A stretch of 10,000 nt of DNA from Nephromyces sp. MM_2019. Its lineage: Eukaryota; Apicomplexa; Aconoidasida; Nephromycida. Under the pieces are notes generated by a model that made no database searches, was not told the DNA's origin, and was given only the letters and a program-made list of their open reading frames with translations. Position 1 is the stretch's first letter, and every line of letters begins with the position of its first letter. Location: the NCBI GenBank assembly GCA_015657535.1, contig JADHZB010000319.1, positions 1 through 10,000 of the forward strand, read 5' to 3'. The position numbers and the translations under genes are program-made. Shown one piece after another: positions 7,496 to 10,000 of the stretch.

Positions 7496-8710
7496 GATTA
7501 ATAAATTAATATAATGTATTATAATGCAGTATACTAATGAGTATATGTATATATCTTATTTATAAATATGTGCCTATATTTTTTTATTAAAATCTTATGT
7601 TGTATATATAAGGTTATGTTTGTAAATATGTATGTATATATGTGTGTAAATTTGTTTTAATTTGTGTGTTAATATGTGTATAAATATGTGTGTTAACATG
7701 TGTTTTGATATGTGTATAAATATATATTATATATACATATATATATATATATATGGAATTCAAAGGAATTTTGTTGCCAAATTTTTAATTTTAATAATGC
7801 GAGTTTTATTTGAATTTAATTTAACTAGACTCACTATTAATTATATATACACACATATATATATATTTACACATTACATATATATACATACATGTGTGTG
7901 TGTATATATATATTTGTGTGTGTGTGTGTCCTTACACATAGCATAAATATCTATAAACACATACAAATTGATATATATTGAGATCAATGTGTGTTTGTGT
8001 GTGTGTGTGCAAGTTTATATTATGAATATATATATATATAAATATTTTATACATTAAAATTGATGTGTGTGTATGTAAATTTAATGTGTGTAAAGTATAT
8101 TAGAGGTATAGGCTATATATATGTTATGTTATTTTGTGTAATAGTTTAAATACTCAATTTACACACATAATCAATTCATCTCAATAATGAATACACACAC
8201 ATTTATAATTATTCTCACTTAACTTTTTTGAATACATGAATATACTAACATCTAAATAAGCAAACACACACACATACACACACGATGTATTTATTATATA
8301 TTCCACATACAATCAACTCACATACACATATACACACAAACACCATATTTCATACATTACAATCAACAAACACTCACGCTCATTCATATACACACATAAA
8401 TCCATATACAAATATATACACACACACACAAGAGCTTTTTAGGCACCCATAAATATATATATATATATATATACATATATACACACACATAGCCCCAAAA
8501 TATTAAAACTTACACATCTCTTCCTTATATATCCATCTTCAATTTTTTATAAGATATATATATATATATATATACACACACATTTAAACATTCTTAAAGA
8601 TATATTAAACTTCCTCCATTTTAAAAATCAATTTATAATTCAATTTAATTAATAAAATATAATAAACACATTTACCCCTCTGACCCTTCTCCCCCCATAA
8701 TACTGTACAT

Positions 8711-8756
8711 ACACACAATCTAGATAAACATATACACACAATCTAGATAAACATAT
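8711..8756. repeat. 23-base tandem repeat, two full copies
   Basis: The unit ACACACAATCTAGATAAACATAT occurs at 8711 and again at 8734, with the start of a third copy at 8757. It is more complex than the surrounding CA/TA runs and contains TCTAGA in each copy. Confidence 0.85.
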
Positions 8757-9065
8757 ACACACATCTCATTGTAACTACATTTGATTTACATACTTTGATC
8801 TATTTTCAAGGCCACACACACCTTTAAACATTCAAAAATCTAATTGATTTACATATATATACACACACACATATATATATAGATATATATATATATATAT
8901 ATTCATTGACATATACACACACATATATACATATTCATACACACACATACATATAAATATATACATATATATATATTCATATACTTATATAAACACATAT
9001 ATATATATATATATATATACATTTACACACACACACATATCTCTCCCCCTCCCAATATACACACT

Positions 9066-10000
9066 ATGGCAAACAAGGCAGTTACACACATCCTCCCATC
9101 CACATTTTCACGCTCTCTCCGCCACTACACACACACACACACACTCAAACCATTGAATGTGTGGACTACTTTAACTAAGCCCCTCTTTGATTTACCCACA
9201 CACACACCTTACACACACACACCCCATCGTTTATTTTCGCAAACACAAAATGAAAATGTAAACTCTAACACATCCAATGAATACACATCTAATGAAGGCC
9301 CAACAGATATGTCTGATATGCAAGAATTAGCGGTGTGTGTGTGTGTGTGTATGCTGTGTGCTGTGTGTGTGTGTATGCTGTGTGCTGTGTGTGTGCGTAT
9401 GCTGTGTGCTGTGTGTGTGTGTATTTGTGTGTATGCTGTGTGTATGCTGTGTGCTGTGTGTGTGCGTGTGTGTGTATGCTGTGCGTTGTGTGTGTGTGTG
9501 TGTATGCTGTGCGTTGTGTGTGTGTATGTGTGTGTATGCTGTGTGTTGTGCGTGTGTGTATGTGTGTGTATGCTGTGTGTTGTGCGTGTGCGTGTATGCT
9601 TTGTGTATGTGTACTGTATGTGTGTGTGTGTGCCTGTTATGTGTGGTTTGATGATTGATTATACATGTGTATTAAGTAACTTTATATATGTATATATATA
9701 TATATATAATTTGGGGGTGACTAACACACTAATTTATTGTTTTCCAAATTTTCTCACAATTTGAATACGTTATACACACATTTTTGTATATTATTTACAT
9801 ACCTATCCAACTTACATACTCATTCAATTTACACACACATTATATATATAACAGATACTTAAGCAAGAGCTTGAAAAATTACAAAAAGAACACACACAAG
9901 CAGTTGAGAAGGCCAAAGACTTACAAAATAAATTATTACATTGTTATGCAGATCAAGAGAATACACGCAAACGTTTAGAAAAAGAGGTTAATTTTTATCT
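9066..10000 (+). CDS. Mitochondrial GrpE nucleotide exchange factor, 5' part (two exons; 3' end outside window)
   Basis: GrpE (Mge1/GRPEL type) releases ADP from mitochondrial Hsp70 during protein import and folding in the matrix. Join 9066-9332 to 9855-10000. Exon 1 (89 codons) starts MANKAVTHILPSTFSRSLRH, basic and hydroxylated as in a matrix presequence. HRLFSQ at 54-59 offers an R-x-F|S processing site. Two THTHT runs sit inside the presequence, followed by a Asn/Ser/Thr/Glu-rich stretch. Exon 2 opens in phase 0 with ILKQELEKLQKE, a heptad-like helix fitting the long GrpE coiled coil. It then reaches HCYADQENTRKRLEKEV, the signature-like start of the GrpE core (compare ADxENxRKR). The family's remaining core and beta-domain lie past 10000. 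ATG at 9066 is chosen as the only in-frame Met before the presequence. Confidence 0.88.
9333..9645 (+). repeat. TG microsatellite with ATGCTGTG(T/C)(G/T)(C/T)TG interspersed units
   Basis: The GTGTGT background is broken at irregular intervals by TATGCTGTGTGCTG or TATGCTGTGCGTTG, at least eight times. This is a degenerate tandem repeat of roughly 26-60 base spacing. The Cys/Val-rich frames across it, in all three forward phases, are translations of the repeat and not genes. Confidence 0.88.
9333..9854 (+). other. Intron of the GrpE gene (522 bases) starting inside a TG microsatellite
   Basis: The donor is GAATTAGCG|GTGTGTGTGT and the acceptor TATATATATAACAG|ATACTTAAG, phase 0 on both sides. 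Unspliced, the frame becomes a Cys-Val-Cys-Val run ending at a stop at 9762-9764. With splicing it joins directly to the GrpE coiled coil. The first ~310 bases are TG repeat with TATGCTGTGTGCTG-like variants. The rest is AT-rich with a TA run (about 9690-9708) and CA near the acceptor. Confidence 0.85.

Larger units (their letters stand above)
7188..9065. other. Divergent intergenic region, microsatellite-filled; presumed promoters of both flanking genes
   Basis: It separates the start of the minus-strand RING gene from the start of the plus-strand GrpE gene, so both promoters and 5' untranslated regions should lie here. The left part (7188-7500) is nearly pure TG with TA, the middle (7500-8150) is AT-rich with mixed runs, and the right (8160-9060) is CA and TA. 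TA runs occur near 7736-7754, 8455-8472, 8549-8572, 8885-8902 and 8999-9020. A C-rich island stands out at 8673-8697. I find no conserved coding frame, tRNA or other RNA; a TATA box cannot be singled out in such a background. Confidence 0.55.

Noticed and set aside
7048..7496. Plus-strand Cys/Val-rich frames opposite and upstream of RING gene exon 1
   Set aside because: The 5' part is antisense to a conserved-looking exon and the rest is TG repeat; no homology is visible.
7824..7840. Partial match to a T7 phage promoter (GACTCACTAT)
   Set aside because: Ten matching bases without the rest of the promoter, in an AT-rich eukaryotic intergenic region; most likely chance.
9335..9764. Cys-Val-rich continuation of the GrpE frame and overlapping frames
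   Set aside because: This is TG microsatellite read in three phases. The GrpE coiled coil resumes at 9855 in the correct phase, so the stretch is an intron.
9784..9978. 64-residue plus-strand frame over the GrpE acceptor
   Set aside because: It is a shadow frame: the other phase from 9855 gives clear GrpE sequence.

Overview
This is a stretch of nuclear DNA from an AT-rich microbial eukaryote. The evidence is spliceosomal introns with GT...AG ends, a mitochondrial-type GrpE with a presequence, a RING-H2 ubiquitin ligase, and long CA/TG and AT microsatellites. Stops are standard (TAA ends both genes that finish inside the window) and no internal stop interrupts a conserved domain, so I see no sign of a variant code. 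I cannot name the lineage from this window; a repeat-rich protist is the best description.

Layout. (1) 1-29 is the end of an intron and 30-935 the last exon of alanine dehydrogenase (+). (2) 936-2190 is AT-rich intergenic DNA between two converging genes. (3) 2191-7187 on the minus strand reads as one four-exon gene (7187-6549, 6388-4466, 4025-3761, 3260-2191). All three junctions keep the reading frame, giving a predicted protein of 1298 residues. It carries Cdc48/p97 N-domain-like (beta-clam) modules in tandem, very long Thr-His-rich insertions, and a C-terminal RING-H2 finger (C3H2C3). (4) 7188-9065 is a repeat-filled divergent intergenic region. (5) 9066-10000 is the 5' part of a mitochondrial GrpE gene (+): exon 1 with the presequence, a 522-base intron, then the coiled coil and the start of the GrpE core, running off the end.

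The genes show no operon-like link. AlaDH is amino-acid/nitrogen metabolism, GrpE is mitochondrial Hsp70 nucleotide exchange, and the large gene looks like a ubiquitin ligase that may carry Cdc48-type binding modules.

Two things stand out. First, the large minus-strand gene: read as separate ORFs it looks like junk plus one RING protein, but spliced it has repeated Cdc48-Nc-like modules fused to a RING finger. Second, the dinucleotide repeats have polarity. The sense strand is CA-rich in exons and upstream regions (coding Thr-His-Thr-His) but TG-rich in most introns, and the polarity flips near 8150 between the two divergent genes.
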